From Candidatus Sabulitectum sp. (GTDB lineage Bacteria > Fermentibacterota > Fermentibacteria > Fermentibacterales > JCC-6): DNA of 64,000 bases. The notes below the pieces were generated by a model. The model did no database searches, was not told where the DNA came from, and worked only from the letters and a program-made list of their open reading frames with translations. A program made the translations under genes and the position numbers. Below are positions 44,049 through 52,364 of the stretch, piece by piece (positions within the stretch are counted from its first letter, which is position 1; each line of letters begins with the position of its first letter). The stretch is from the NCBI GenBank assembly GCA_023139045.1, contig JAGLOJ010000038.1, positions 46,969 through 110,968 of the forward strand, in the 5' to 3' direction.

Positions 44049-44809
44049 GCTGGGGCTTGCAGAGTTTTTGAGATCCAGTACATTCAAAGGGCGCGAGGCC
44101 GTTGTCGTGGATTTGCTGGGGCTTGCAGAGTTTTTGAGATCCAGTACATTCAGTAAAAAAACAGAAGGGATCCGATTTGGGCTGGGGCTTGCAGAGTTTT
44201 TGAGATCCAGTACATTCTACCCAGGGATGAGGATTGCTGTCCGGAAGCTGGGGCTTGCAGAGTTTTTGAGATCCAGTACATTTATGCAATCGTGGTTGTC
44301 GGAGGCATCTTAGCTGGGGCTTGCAGAGTTTTTGAGATCCAGTACATTGGAGCGGTTTTTCAATCGGACATGAGGGGGGCTGGGGCTTGCAGAGTTTTTG
44401 AGATCCAGTACATTTATCCATGTATCTGTCCCACCAGACATCATGCTGGGGCTTGCAGAGTTTTTGAGATCCAGTACATTAAGGACGGGAAGTTCCAGCG
44501 AAGTTCTGTAGCTGGGGCTTGCAGAGTTTTTGAGATCCAGTACATTGAGATTGGCAGCTTTGACATCCTCCTTGAGGCTGGGGCTTGCAGAGTTTTTGAG
44601 ATCCAGTACATTACAAACATCATTTTCAGGCTTTGGTAAGTAGCTGGGGCTTGCAGAGTTTTTGAGATCCAGTACATTAATGCCAGTATCGCCAACAGCT
44701 CGTTGACGCTGGGGCTTGCAGAGTTTTTGAGATCCAGTACATTTGAAGCGCAGAACATCAATGAGCGGGTCGTGCTGGGGCTTGCAGAGTTTTTGAGATC
44801 CAGTACATT
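44049..44809 (+). CRISPR. Type II-C CRISPR array: 12 repeats, 11 spacers
   Basis: Twelve identical 36-nt repeats start at 44049, 44115, 44181, 44247, 44313, 44379, 44445, 44511, 44577, 44643, 44708 and 44774. Ten spacers are 30 nt and one (44679-44707) is 29 nt. Each repeat begins GCTGGGGCTTGCAGAG and ends GATCCAGTACATT. crRNAs should read on the plus strand, because the tracrRNA anti-repeat at 49412 is complementary to nt 2-17 of this strand. No degenerate terminal repeat is visible. No spacer matches elsewhere in the window by eye. The 66-bp period (22 codons) creates spurious long open frames through the array. Confidence 0.98.
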
Positions 44810-44911
44810 ACTATGGCTGTAATGTACTGGATCTTAATGCAGTAGAAGCTTTGTTACATTTAGAAAATGTGAAAGTCAGGAAGCTGTATTCTTTAATAGT
44901 TCCGTTTTTTT
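44810..44911 (+). ncRNA. Second anti-repeat element directly after the array, with hairpins and terminator
   Basis: Eleven nt after the last repeat, AATGTACTGGATCTTAA (44820-44836) is the reverse complement (one G-U type change) of the last 17 nt of the repeat, the half NOT covered by the cas9-proximal tracrRNA. A hairpin ACATTT-AGA-AAATGT and a second one (GGAA-n4-TATT-CTTT-AATA-n-TTCC) follow, then seven Ts (44905-44911) that overlap the cas2 stop codon. It reads like a separate small RNA made from the last repeat's embedded promoter (TACATT at 44804-44809, start near 44816). It could be a tracrRNA-like, scaRNA-like or array-terminating element. Function unproven. Confidence 0.55.
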
Positions 44912-45266
44912 AGAACAGCATTAGCTGCTCTGGGGGCTTTTCGTTTTTTCTTTCAGTACCTTCTATTTGCTTTTGCCCGGTGAAAACATACATATCCCCG
45001 AATTGCTTGTCAGTCAGTAAGGCAATTCTTACATGACCTCTCGGTGGTAGAGTGGCTTTGATTGAATTGATTACAGATCGAGCAGAATCTCTTGATGAGC
45101 AGAATTTGGCATAGATGGAGAATTGCAGCATAGTGAAGCCCTTTGCCAGAAGATGTTTTCTGAACTGAGTTGCATATCTTCGCTCAATTTTCTTTTTAAC
45201 AGGCAGATCAAACATCGCAATTGCCCACATAATTTTCATCTCCGAAAAGTCTCTGTCCTGATTCAT
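44910..45266 (-). CDS. cas2: CRISPR-associated protein Cas2
   Basis: Cas2 is the dimeric scaffold of the Cas1-Cas2 integrase. The 118-residue protein has IMWAIAMFDLPVKKKIERR with the conserved Asp after strand 1, FTMLQFSIYAKFCSSRDSA and the strand HVRIALLTDKQFGDMYVF. It is the last gene of cas9-cas1-cas2, 5 nt after cas1, and its stop overlaps the T-run of the array-adjacent element on the other strand. Confidence 0.95.
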   Translation of the reverse strand: MNQDRDFSEMKIMWAIAMFDLPVKKKIERRYATQFRKHLLAKGFTMLQFSIYAKFCSSRDSARSVINSIKATLPPRGHVRIALLTDKQFGDMYVFTGQKQIEGTERKNEKPPEQLMLF

Positions 45267-45271
45267 CTCCG

Positions 45272-46171
45272 TCAGCTTACAAATAGGCCATCGGGAAGAG
45301 AGAGAGGAGCGCTCTTTATGCCTCCATATCGCTTTCTGAGACCCACGCAGATTCCTGAAAGTGCCTTGAATACAGATATTCTTTCACCATTCACGAGAAC
45401 TTTACCAAGTAGTGCAGATAGCAGTGTTGATTTCCGATCTTTCGTAAGTGAAATATCTGATTCATCTTCCTGCCAGAGTTTCCATACAGCTCTGTCTACA
45501 ATTGCCCTGAATGGCTCCATTACATCGCTTGCAAGGCAGAATGCATTGTTTCGGTGATGATGCTGGATTCCCAATGATGGGTGAAGCCCGGCTGCGCAGA
45601 CCGCTCTTGAAGCCATAGCATGAAGAATGGTATAGCCATAGTTCAAATAGATATTTGTGTCTTCTTTGTCACGCCGCCGCCTGTTCAGGTACGGTATTCT
45701 TCCCCAGTACCTCTGGGCAGCAAGACTTTCTCTGTTGGTGCTGTCACCTGATTTTACAGTCTTTGCAATTTCTCTTAACCCACAGTCACCACCAGTTGTG
45801 ATTGCCAGGAGTTCTGCCTGAGACAGAATTTTTGATTGAATGACTTCTTTCCAGGCTCGCTTCCGAACTGGGGTTGGGGAGTTTATCTGATCGTAAAAGT
45901 ATTCTGTTTGCTTTCCATTGCCTACTAGTGGTAGAAGGATGGAGGATGGCATATGCTTTTGGTTACTGATTACCACTGGTATGTTCCCCTCTCCCAGTGC
46001 CCCGAGAGCCGGTTGAGTTATAGTGAGTTGTTGATTCTCAAGAATAAGAACGGCAATGTCCTCTATTGGAACGGTAAGGGTGTTGATCTCGTTGAAAACC
46101 ATTACCAGAAGGTGATTCTCAAGTCGCACCTTTCCGCCGTAGTTTGAGAGATCAATGATACGGTCAGTCAT
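45272..46171 (-). CDS. cas1: CRISPR-associated integrase Cas1
   Basis: Cas1 integrates new spacers. The 299 residues have the type II Cas1 pattern: an N-terminal beta domain (GKVRLENHLLVMVF), a helical domain and the metal-binding residues around YGYTILHAMASRAVCAAGLH and PSLGIQHHHRNNAFCLASDV, then MEPFRAIVD. Its start overlaps the cas9 stop by 8 nt. Confidence 0.96.
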   Translation of the reverse strand: MTDRIIDLSNYGGKVRLENHLLVMVFNEINTLTVPIEDIAVLILENQQLTITQPALGALGEGNIPVVISNQKHMPSSILLPLVGNGKQTEYFYDQINSPTPVRKRAWKEVIQSKILSQAELLAITTGGDCGLREIAKTVKSGDSTNRESLAAQRYWGRIPYLNRRRRDKEDTNIYLNYGYTILHAMASRAVCAAGLHPSLGIQHHHRNNAFCLASDVMEPFRAIVDRAVWKLWQEDESDISLTKDRKSTLLSALLGKVLVNGERISVFKALSGICVGLRKRYGGIKSAPLSLPDGLFVS

Positions 46172-49100
46172 TTGCTCTTCTTAGATTGCCCAAGGGAGTT
46201 ATGGTTAGTTTGACTGGATTTGATGTTTTGAGAGTGTTTGGTCTTTTCGAGAACCATTCATGTGAAGCCTTAATGTCTTTGGAGAGTCTGGCATCATTAA
46301 TACGAGCAAATGACAATTGCAAAGATTGGGGAACAATTCTAGTAATTACCAACTTTCGGGCTCCTTCAATATCCATTTCAAATACATCTCCACCTTTAAT
46401 GGACATTATGAATTTTCTATTGGATCCAACATCTTGGTTAACTATAGGTTGCCTGTTCTTAAGGCGTTCTGTTGCTTCAAGAAGAGTGACCACTTCTCCA
46501 ACCCATTTTGTTTCATTACCGTTCTTGTCAAGCTCAGCATAAATCAGCATGTGGTGGTTGTTTCCGCTCACAACATTTCTTTGACGCTTTTCTTTTCCCA
46601 CGATAATGGTGTTTTGGGTTCTTCTGATCTTCACTTTCTTTATTGGTATTCTGGTGTTTCCGTCTTTGCTTATAAGTTCAGGCATGTTCTCATAACCTCT
46701 GAAGGCTTTCTTTGGGTCATCTATCTGCAGTTCATCCAGCTTGCTTTCAATTGCCCTTCTTATACCATCATCGACAATTGCCGGGAGCATCTTTCTCTCA
46801 AGGTTTGGTAATTCTACGGGGACATGCTTGAATTTCTTGAGTTTTCCTTTTACTTCAAAGCCATGATCTTTGGAGTAGAATGTTTCTTTGTGAAGACCGC
46901 CTCTAATTTTTTTTGAAACATGATGTGAGGTGATGATATCTCTTACGATTGCTTTGGATTCCTCAAACATTGCAGGCCAAGTTTTCATTTCCTTGAATTT
47001 GCCTGTGTGGTAATGCTCTGTGGAGCATTGGAGTTCTTGAAGTCTAATGGAATCTGATAATTGCTTTACCATACCGGGAGAGGTTACGCCGATTGCAATG
47101 GCATCAACAGCGTGGTGACGGTGGTCATCTCTGCTTTTTGTGTCTCCGTCGTTGAGGATTGCATTTAATCCATGGAAAGATCTTACCAGAGCTGTTAGTC
47201 CACCGGAAAGAACATTTACTCTTCGCTTGCCGTCAATGGAAGTATTGAGCCCTCCATACAGGAGGCCAAGATATGCTGCTGCTTCTTTTGAAGCATATCT
47301 GGTGTCATTCAATTGCCTGTTTGAGAAGTCTGCAAAAGTCGTTTCGACATCTTCCGGGGTCATATTGAATAGCTCAAGTTTCCTCTTCGCTAAATTTCCT
47401 TTGAAACTTGCTACTCTCAGTAGGATGTCATCGAATTTGTCTGTGCCATGATAAGTTTCATACGGTGTTCTGTTTTTCTTTACATTCCGGTTTTCATGAT
47501 GAAGGCAGAGAGTTTTGTTGATGAATGAATTATCCATTGAGCGGCTTCTTGGAATAATATGCTCTATATCAAATTTAGGATTTCGTCCGATAAGAGAGAC
47601 AATTGAAATATGCTCTCCGGTGTATGGGCATATGTATCCGCACTCCTCAGCAAGGAGTATCTTTGTGATGTCATCTCTGCTGATGGCAGTCGTTGGGAAT
47701 TCCTCCTGTATCTTTGCCAGAGCTGCGTTTCTTTCCTTTTCTCGATCTCTGTTTCGGGTAATTATTTTCTGTTTTTGTTTTTTGGTGTTTTTCATTTCTC
47801 TGGCAAGCTCCAGACGAATTGTCCCTGGTTTACCATGCTGCTTTATGATTGCATTTACAACTTGCCGAAGCTCGTTCAGGCACCTCTCTACTACTGGGTT
47901 TCTAAGGTCTTCAGTATGAGCGTTAAGTTGAGGAAGAATATCCAGGTTGATGCCAGAAGAAGTGAATGTGTCAGGGTAAACTTCTTTGACAGCTTCCGCA
48001 TAAGCAAGACCGCTTCTCATCAAAGGAAGAAGTTTTTTGATCGCTTTTAAGGAATGGTTGCAGTAATCCGGTTCCAGTGTAACCAGTGACAGCTTTTCAG
48101 CTTTTTCATCGGAAAGATTGTAAACATTGAGAGCTCTATTTTTCAGAGCATCGGTTTTTTCAAAACTGTTTAGATCGTGTATGATTCTCTCTTGCTTCTC
48201 GGGAGAGAAATCCAGCCAGTCTGCTCCAATTGCATTAATTACTCTTGCTGTTGTTTTGTCACCCTTAAGGGTTTTCTCGCCGCCTTCTTCAATGGTAAAT
48301 TTTGATTTTTTGTGAAGACCAAGAATTTTCTTTGCTTTGGCCATAGAGATGTTGCCGTTCTTGTCAAGAATCTGGGTTGTACCCGAAAGAATTTCTAACA
48401 GTATATCATGCTCTTGAGGATTCAGTTCTCTCAGCTCACCGTCGTGAGTAATAAGGCGAAGGTTGTTAAGGTTTTGCAGGTATCTGAATTCCTGTGCTTC
48501 TCTTCTGTACCATGAACATCTTCGTTTGTTCTTTTCCAGAGAACACTTGCCGATTAAGGATTTCTGGCTTTTGAGCTTTCTCTGAAAGAAAATCGCTTTT
48601 TCCAATCGATCTGCTTGCTCTTTACTGAGGATATTCTGTTGCTTGTCTATTATCATCTTGAATTCATCCTGGTACATTTTTCGGGATGTCCAAAGACCAC
48701 GAATTCGTTTCTTCGTTGGGTCTGTAAATGCAAAGTATTGTCCAAGAGTTTTTGTGCCAGTTTCGTCCATTCTTTCCTGAAGGTCGGCAATACCTTGTTT
48801 GACTTGGCCAAGCTCTTTTTCCTCGGTCATTGATTTCCTGTTGCTCCAGAATCCTCTCCGTTGGGCAAGATGGTAAATAGCTCTGCCGACGAAGTGTTGC
48901 GGGAGTTCCTGTTCTGTGGCTAGTGCACGGAGGAAATATGGATATGTGTGAGCTAAAATATCGTTATCCGGCTTTAGGCTGTAGGGAATAGCACTGATGA
49001 ATTCTCTGATTTGTTTGTCCAAGTTGAGAATGATGATCTCAATATCATCCCCCTCTGGGAGAAGGTCATATTCTTGAAGAAGATTCTTGACCTTTCTCAT

Positions 49101-49334
49101 TCTTCTTCTGCGCCTTTCAAGGTTTCTTCTGATGGAGCGCGCACTTCTTCTTTCTGCACAGCGCGATTCTGCTCTGCCTGAGGAAATATCTCCATCCATT
49201 CCAGCTTCGAATACTCTCGAACCTGCATCAATAAGACCTGTTATTTCTTTTGTTTTCGGATCACAACCAAGCAGTGCCCAACCCAGTGAGTTTGTTCCTA
49301 AATCCAGCCCGAGTATTTTGTCTTCTTTCAGCAT
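46164..49334 (-). CDS. cas9: Cas9, type II-C RNA-guided endonuclease
   Basis: The 1056-residue size and the locus of only cas9-cas1-cas2 indicate type II-C. RuvC-I is ILGLDLGTNSLGW (Asp11). The Arg-rich bridge helix is at about 52-85 (RRSARSIRRNLERRRRRMRK). RuvC-II is IRLELAREMK (Glu509). The HNH domain has KFDIEHIIPRS (His592) with Asn606 in FINKTLC. RuvC-III is HRHHAVDAIAIG (His741, Asp744). All catalytic residues are present, so it should cut DNA. A single CGYIC sits before the HNH domain. The PAM-interacting C-terminus is the most diverged part. GGAG precedes the ATG. Confidence 0.97.
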   Translation of the reverse strand: MLKEDKILGLDLGTNSLGWALLGCDPKTKEITGLIDAGSRVFEAGMDGDISSGRAESRCAERRSARSIRRNLERRRRRMRKVKNLLQEYDLLPEGDDIEIIILNLDKQIREFISAIPYSLKPDNDILAHTYPYFLRALATEQELPQHFVGRAIYHLAQRRGFWSNRKSMTEEKELGQVKQGIADLQERMDETGTKTLGQYFAFTDPTKKRIRGLWTSRKMYQDEFKMIIDKQQNILSKEQADRLEKAIFFQRKLKSQKSLIGKCSLEKNKRRCSWYRREAQEFRYLQNLNNLRLITHDGELRELNPQEHDILLEILSGTTQILDKNGNISMAKAKKILGLHKKSKFTIEEGGEKTLKGDKTTARVINAIGADWLDFSPEKQERIIHDLNSFEKTDALKNRALNVYNLSDEKAEKLSLVTLEPDYCNHSLKAIKKLLPLMRSGLAYAEAVKEVYPDTFTSSGINLDILPQLNAHTEDLRNPVVERCLNELRQVVNAIIKQHGKPGTIRLELAREMKNTKKQKQKIITRNRDREKERNAALAKIQEEFPTTAISRDDITKILLAEECGYICPYTGEHISIVSLIGRNPKFDIEHIIPRSRSMDNSFINKTLCLHHENRNVKKNRTPYETYHGTDKFDDILLRVASFKGNLAKRKLELFNMTPEDVETTFADFSNRQLNDTRYASKEAAAYLGLLYGGLNTSIDGKRRVNVLSGGLTALVRSFHGLNAILNDGDTKSRDDHRHHAVDAIAIGVTSPGMVKQLSDSIRLQELQCSTEHYHTGKFKEMKTWPAMFEESKAIVRDIITSHHVSKKIRGGLHKETFYSKDHGFEVKGKLKKFKHVPVELPNLERKMLPAIVDDGIRRAIESKLDELQIDDPKKAFRGYENMPELISKDGNTRIPIKKVKIRRTQNTIIVGKEKRQRNVVSGNNHHMLIYAELDKNGNETKWVGEVVTLLEATERLKNRQPIVNQDVGSNRKFIMSIKGGDVFEMDIEGARKLVITRIVPQSLQLSFARINDARLSKDIKASHEWFSKRPNTLKTSNPVKLTITPLGNLRRAND

Positions 49335-49376
49335 AACATCTCCATTCAGAAAATCATTGGCCTATAATTACATTGC

Positions 49377-49405
49377 TTGACAATATCGTCTAATATTCAT
49401 ATATA
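49377..49405 (+). promoter_or_regulatory. tracrRNA promoter
   Basis: TTGACA (49377-49382) is followed by 17 bp and TATATA (49400-49405), nearly consensus sigma-70. Transcription should start near A49412, 7 nt downstream, which is exactly where the anti-repeat begins. It lies in the divergent region before cas9 (ATG 49334, minus strand), so the two promoters nearly overlap. Confidence 0.8.
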
Positions 49406-49411
49406 AGTGTT

Positions 49412-49509
49412 ACTCTGCAAGTCCTAGTAAGAATCTGATTCTTATTAGATTCGCAGGCAACGCCCCGCGGGGCGACCTTAGCCCGTCTCAATTAAGGACG
49501 GGCTTTTTC
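49412..49509 (+). ncRNA. tracrRNA of the type II-C system
   Basis: The 5' end, ACTCTGCAAGTCCTAG (49412-49427), pairs over 16 bp (two G-U) with nt 2-17 of the CRISPR repeat. Then come a TAAGAAT-CTG-ATTCTTA hairpin (49428-49444), a GC-rich palindrome CGCCCCGCGGGGCG (49461-49474) and the terminator GCCCGTC-n9-GACGGGC (49481-49503) with five Ts to 49508. The ~98-nt size, the order anti-repeat, nexus-like hairpin, terminator, and the location next to cas9 fit type II-C tracrRNAs. The anti-repeat is short: the 3' half of the repeat has no partner here. Confidence 0.88.
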
Positions 49510-49512
49510 TTA

Positions 49513-49540
49513 TTGACAATTCGATATGTAGTATTATCAT
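49513..49540 (+). promoter_or_regulatory. Promoter of the P5C dehydrogenase gene
   Basis: TTGACA (49513-49518), 16 bp and TATCAT (49535-49540) make a good sigma-70-type promoter just after the tracrRNA terminator. It is 31 bp before ATG 49571. Confidence 0.65.
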
Positions 49541-49570
49541 AACGACTCATTTCCAACATACGGAGGTTGT

Positions 49571-51196
49571 ATGAACAACATCAGCTTTTCCATTAAGAAG
49601 CCTTTGAACGAGAAGGTGCTTAGTTATGCGCCTGGATGTGTTGAGCGGGAGGAACTTCAGAAAGAGCTTTCCCGTCAGTCAAGTATTGTTGTTGATATTC
49701 CTGCTGTGATAGGCGGGAAGGAAGTTAGAACAGGTGATCTGGTTGAGGTTGTTATGCCTCATGACCATGGGCATGTGCTTGCGCGATTTCATCGTGCCGG
49801 GGCTGCAGAGATAGCAGCTGCCTGTTCAGCTGCTGTTGCTGCGCAGGCGGAGTGGATGCGTGTGCCGTGGGTGGAGAGGGCAGCTGTGTTTATGAAGGCT
49901 GCTCATCTGATCAGTGACAAGTACAGGTTTCTTTTGAGTGCTGCCACCATGCTCGGGCAGAGCAAAAACGCTTATCAGGCTGAAATCGATGCAGTTGCCG
50001 AGACCGCTGATTTTTTGCGAATGAATGCTGCATTTGCTTCTGAGATTTATGCGGGTCAGCCTGTTTCAGGTCATGATCAGATGAACAGGTTGCAGTACAG
50101 GCCCCTGGAGGGGTTTGTGTTTGCTGTTACTCCCTTTAATTTTACGGCGATTGCTGCTAATCTCCCTACTGCTCCTGCGTTGATGGGAAACACTGCTGTG
50201 TGGAAACCTGCCACAACATCTGTTCTTTCCAACTGGTACCTCATGGAAATTCTAAGGGAAGCCGGGTTGCCTGACGGGGTTATTAACTTTGTTCCTTCAA
50301 AGGGGAGTGTTTGCGGTCAGACAGTTCTTCAGCACAAGTACATGGCGGGAATACATTTCACCGGCTCAACCGGCACTTTCAACTGGTTGTGGAGGGAAGT
50401 TGCGGCAAATCTCGAAAAGTATGTCTCTTACCCCAGACTGGTCGGCGAGACCGGTGGCAAAGACTTTGTGTTCGCATTCCCTTCTGGCAATGCTGAAGAC
50501 ATATCTGTTGCTCTTGCCCGGGGTGCATTTGAGTACCAGGGTCAGAAGTGCAGTGCAGCTTCAAGAGCCTACATCCCTCGAAGCCTCTGGCCTGAAATCC
50601 GCAGGCAACTCAGTGATATGGTCAGGTCCATGAAGGTGGGGGATGTTTGTGACTTCGGCAACTTCGTAAATGCAGTGATTGATGAATCTGCCTTTGATAC
50701 TATTACTTCCTGCATTGACAGAGCCATTGAATCGGAAGATGCTGTTGTAGTATGTGGTGGAACGTACGACAAGTCTTTCGGTTACTTCATAGACCCCACC
50801 GTTATAGAAGTCTCTGATCCCAGGCACGAGCTTATGGAAACAGAGCTGTTCGGGCCTGTTCTTACAGTCTGGGTGTACGACGATGATAATGTTGATGAAG
50901 CCCTTGCTCTCTGTGACAGCACATCACCATACGCTCTTACAGGGGCTGTATTTGCAAGAGATCGCCGGGAGATAATGCACGCAATGGACAGGCTAAGCCA
51001 TGCTGCTGGGAATTTCTACATCAACGATAAGCCCACAGGAGCCGTCGTCGGGCAGCAGCCGTTCGGTGGAGGTCGAGGCTCTGGTACTAATGACAAGGCT
51101 GGAAGCCACCTGAATCTGCTGCGCTGGGTAACCCCGAGAACCATAAAGGAAACCTTTTCACCAGCTCGTGATTACCGGTATCCCTTTCTGGAGTAA
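49571..51196 (+). CDS. pruA: L-glutamate gamma-semialdehyde (1-pyrroline-5-carboxylate) dehydrogenase
   Basis: This 541-residue aldehyde dehydrogenase has the P5C-dehydrogenase landmarks: VFAVTPFNFTAIAANLPTAP, GIHFTGSTGTFNWLW, the glutamate (LVGETGGKDFVF) and catalytic cysteine (FEYQGQKCSAASRAYIP) blocks, and QPFGGGRGSGTNDKAG near the end. It oxidises glutamate-5-semialdehyde to glutamate in proline breakdown. No proline dehydrogenase gene is nearby. ACGGAGG precedes the ATG. Confidence 0.92.
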   Translation: MNNISFSIKKPLNEKVLSYAPGCVEREELQKELSRQSSIVVDIPAVIGGKEVRTGDLVEVVMPHDHGHVLARFHRAGAAEIAAACSAAVAAQAEWMRVPWVERAAVFMKAAHLISDKYRFLLSAATMLGQSKNAYQAEIDAVAETADFLRMNAAFASEIYAGQPVSGHDQMNRLQYRPLEGFVFAVTPFNFTAIAANLPTAPALMGNTAVWKPATTSVLSNWYLMEILREAGLPDGVINFVPSKGSVCGQTVLQHKYMAGIHFTGSTGTFNWLWREVAANLEKYVSYPRLVGETGGKDFVFAFPSGNAEDISVALARGAFEYQGQKCSAASRAYIPRSLWPEIRRQLSDMVRSMKVGDVCDFGNFVNAVIDESAFDTITSCIDRAIESEDAVVVCGGTYDKSFGYFIDPTVIEVSDPRHELMETELFGPVLTVWVYDDDNVDEALALCDSTSPYALTGAVFARDRREIMHAMDRLSHAAGNFYINDKPTGAVVGQQPFGGGRGSGTNDKAGSHLNLLRWVTPRTIKETFSPARDYRYPFLE

Positions 51197-51252
51197 GCAG
51201 AGTGGAATAAGGTTCTCCCTTCTGTTGTATAGTACTGATGAAGGGAGGGCTC

Positions 51253-51798
51253 ATGTTATTGTTGTTTCTTTTGTCTTCAATCATTACTCCCCCCGGAGAG
51301 GCTGCCGCAATGGATGCCTTTGCTCAGGGAAGGTTGAGTCTGGTCTGCATTGGTGAACCTGCTCCTGAGGGTTACCGGGATCAGGAAACTGGAATACTTC
51401 TTGAATCACTGGGATGTGAGTGGAATGAGGAGACCGGGCAGTTCAGTGAAGATTGGAACGAATACATGCTGAACCTCTGGTCCTACCTGGGGAGCGACAG
51501 CACTTATTTTGTTGTTCGAAGCGAAACAGAAAGCCTTGAGTACCGGGACAGAGTTCTTTTATACAGAGATGCCTGGGGCTCAGTACCCGCTGAGATATTC
51601 CCGGAAGATCTCGCATCTCTTGCTGAGGTTTCCCGTTACTCTCTGCGGGATTCATTTGAGGATATAGCTTATCTGGAAATGTACACACCTCTGTGGGGTG
51701 ATACGCTGAGAACAGAAATACCACTGTATTCTCCTGTGATTGTCACCTTGTTTGCCCGGGGATGGCGAGAGATACGGCGGAATCAGATAGTCGAGTAG
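51253..51798 (+). CDS. Small secreted protein, unknown function
   Basis: ATG 51253 is favoured by GGGAGG 4-5 nt upstream; ATG 51238 is in frame but lacks one. A signal peptide (MLLLFLLSSIITPPG) precedes an acidic 160-residue domain with many Trp and Tyr and one Cys pair. I recognise no family. It lies between pruA and a convergent secreted-protein gene, with only 3 nt to the latter's stop. Confidence 0.65.
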   Translation: MLLLFLLSSIITPPGEAAAMDAFAQGRLSLVCIGEPAPEGYRDQETGILLESLGCEWNEETGQFSEDWNEYMLNLWSYLGSDSTYFVVRSETESLEYRDRVLLYRDAWGSVPAEIFPEDLASLAEVSRYSLRDSFEDIAYLEMYTPLWGDTLRTEIPLYSPVIVTLFARGWREIRRNQIVE

Positions 51799-51801
51799 TT
51801 C

Positions 51802-52257
51802 CTACTCTTCACCCTGGCATTCGGTTGTTTCTTCTGATTCAACTAGAACGGGCAGTGTGTTCTCATCAATCAACAGAGATCTGTCAGTAAGAACCTGCTC
51901 AAGGTGATCCATCGACCAGTTACCCTCATGTCTGCCGATTCCGTGCATGAACAGAGGGAAGTGCACGAAGTAGATTGTCTGACCATTGATTGTTGCCGAG
52001 TATTTTCCATTAACTGCAATTGCAAAAGGAAAATGAGTACCGGGCAGGTTGTACTGCTGGATAAGTTCTGAAGAAGCGGTGTCGGTAATCAGGTGGTATA
52101 CAATCTTATACTCGTACTCGTCTGCAAATTCAGAGAGAACCGTATTTGTTACTTCGAGTGTCTGAAGAGATGGCGGCATCTCCTTGTGAAAAACATCAAT
52201 GATGTTCTGGTTTGCGATTGGCAAGGCGGCAAGTGAAAATAACAGCAGACTGCACAT
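51802..52257 (-). CDS. Small secreted protein, possibly thioredoxin-like
   Basis: The 151-residue product has a short signal sequence (LLLFSLAALPIANQ). The rest reads like a thioredoxin-fold protein (EYEYKIVYHLITDTASSELI, then LPGTHFPFAIAVNGKYSA, where the cis-Pro-like FPFAI strand is suggestive), but without a CxxC motif. A redox function is therefore unlikely. The link to neighbours is unclear. Confidence 0.55.
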   Translation of the reverse strand: MCSLLLFSLAALPIANQNIIDVFHKEMPPSLQTLEVTNTVLSEFADEYEYKIVYHLITDTASSELIQQYNLPGTHFPFAIAVNGKYSATINGQTIYFVHFPLFMHGIGRHEGNWSMDHLEQVLTDRSLLIDENTLPVLVESEETTECQGEE

Positions 52258-52364
52258 ATTGCTTCCTCTTTCATTTCAGGTGACTTCTCGACACAACCTG
52301 AAATATATCTGAAAGCAGCATTAAGTATGCAAAAAGCTGTGGGTGAATCTGGAAGTTCTCAAGT

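Noticed and set aside
44032..44761. Several long open frames through the array on both strands (repeats of CTGSQKLCKP- or AGACRVFEIQYI-like units).
   Set aside because: The 66-bp repeat-spacer period is 22 codons, so a frame without stops in the repeat stays open. There is no start signal and no protein similarity; the DNA is a CRISPR array.
44820..44911. First idea that the element after the array is the tracrRNA itself.
   Set aside because: Its complementarity is to the 3' half of the repeat, whereas the guide-proximal 5' half is paired by the RNA at 49412, which has a proper promoter, nexus-like hairpin and terminator. It is kept as a separate element.
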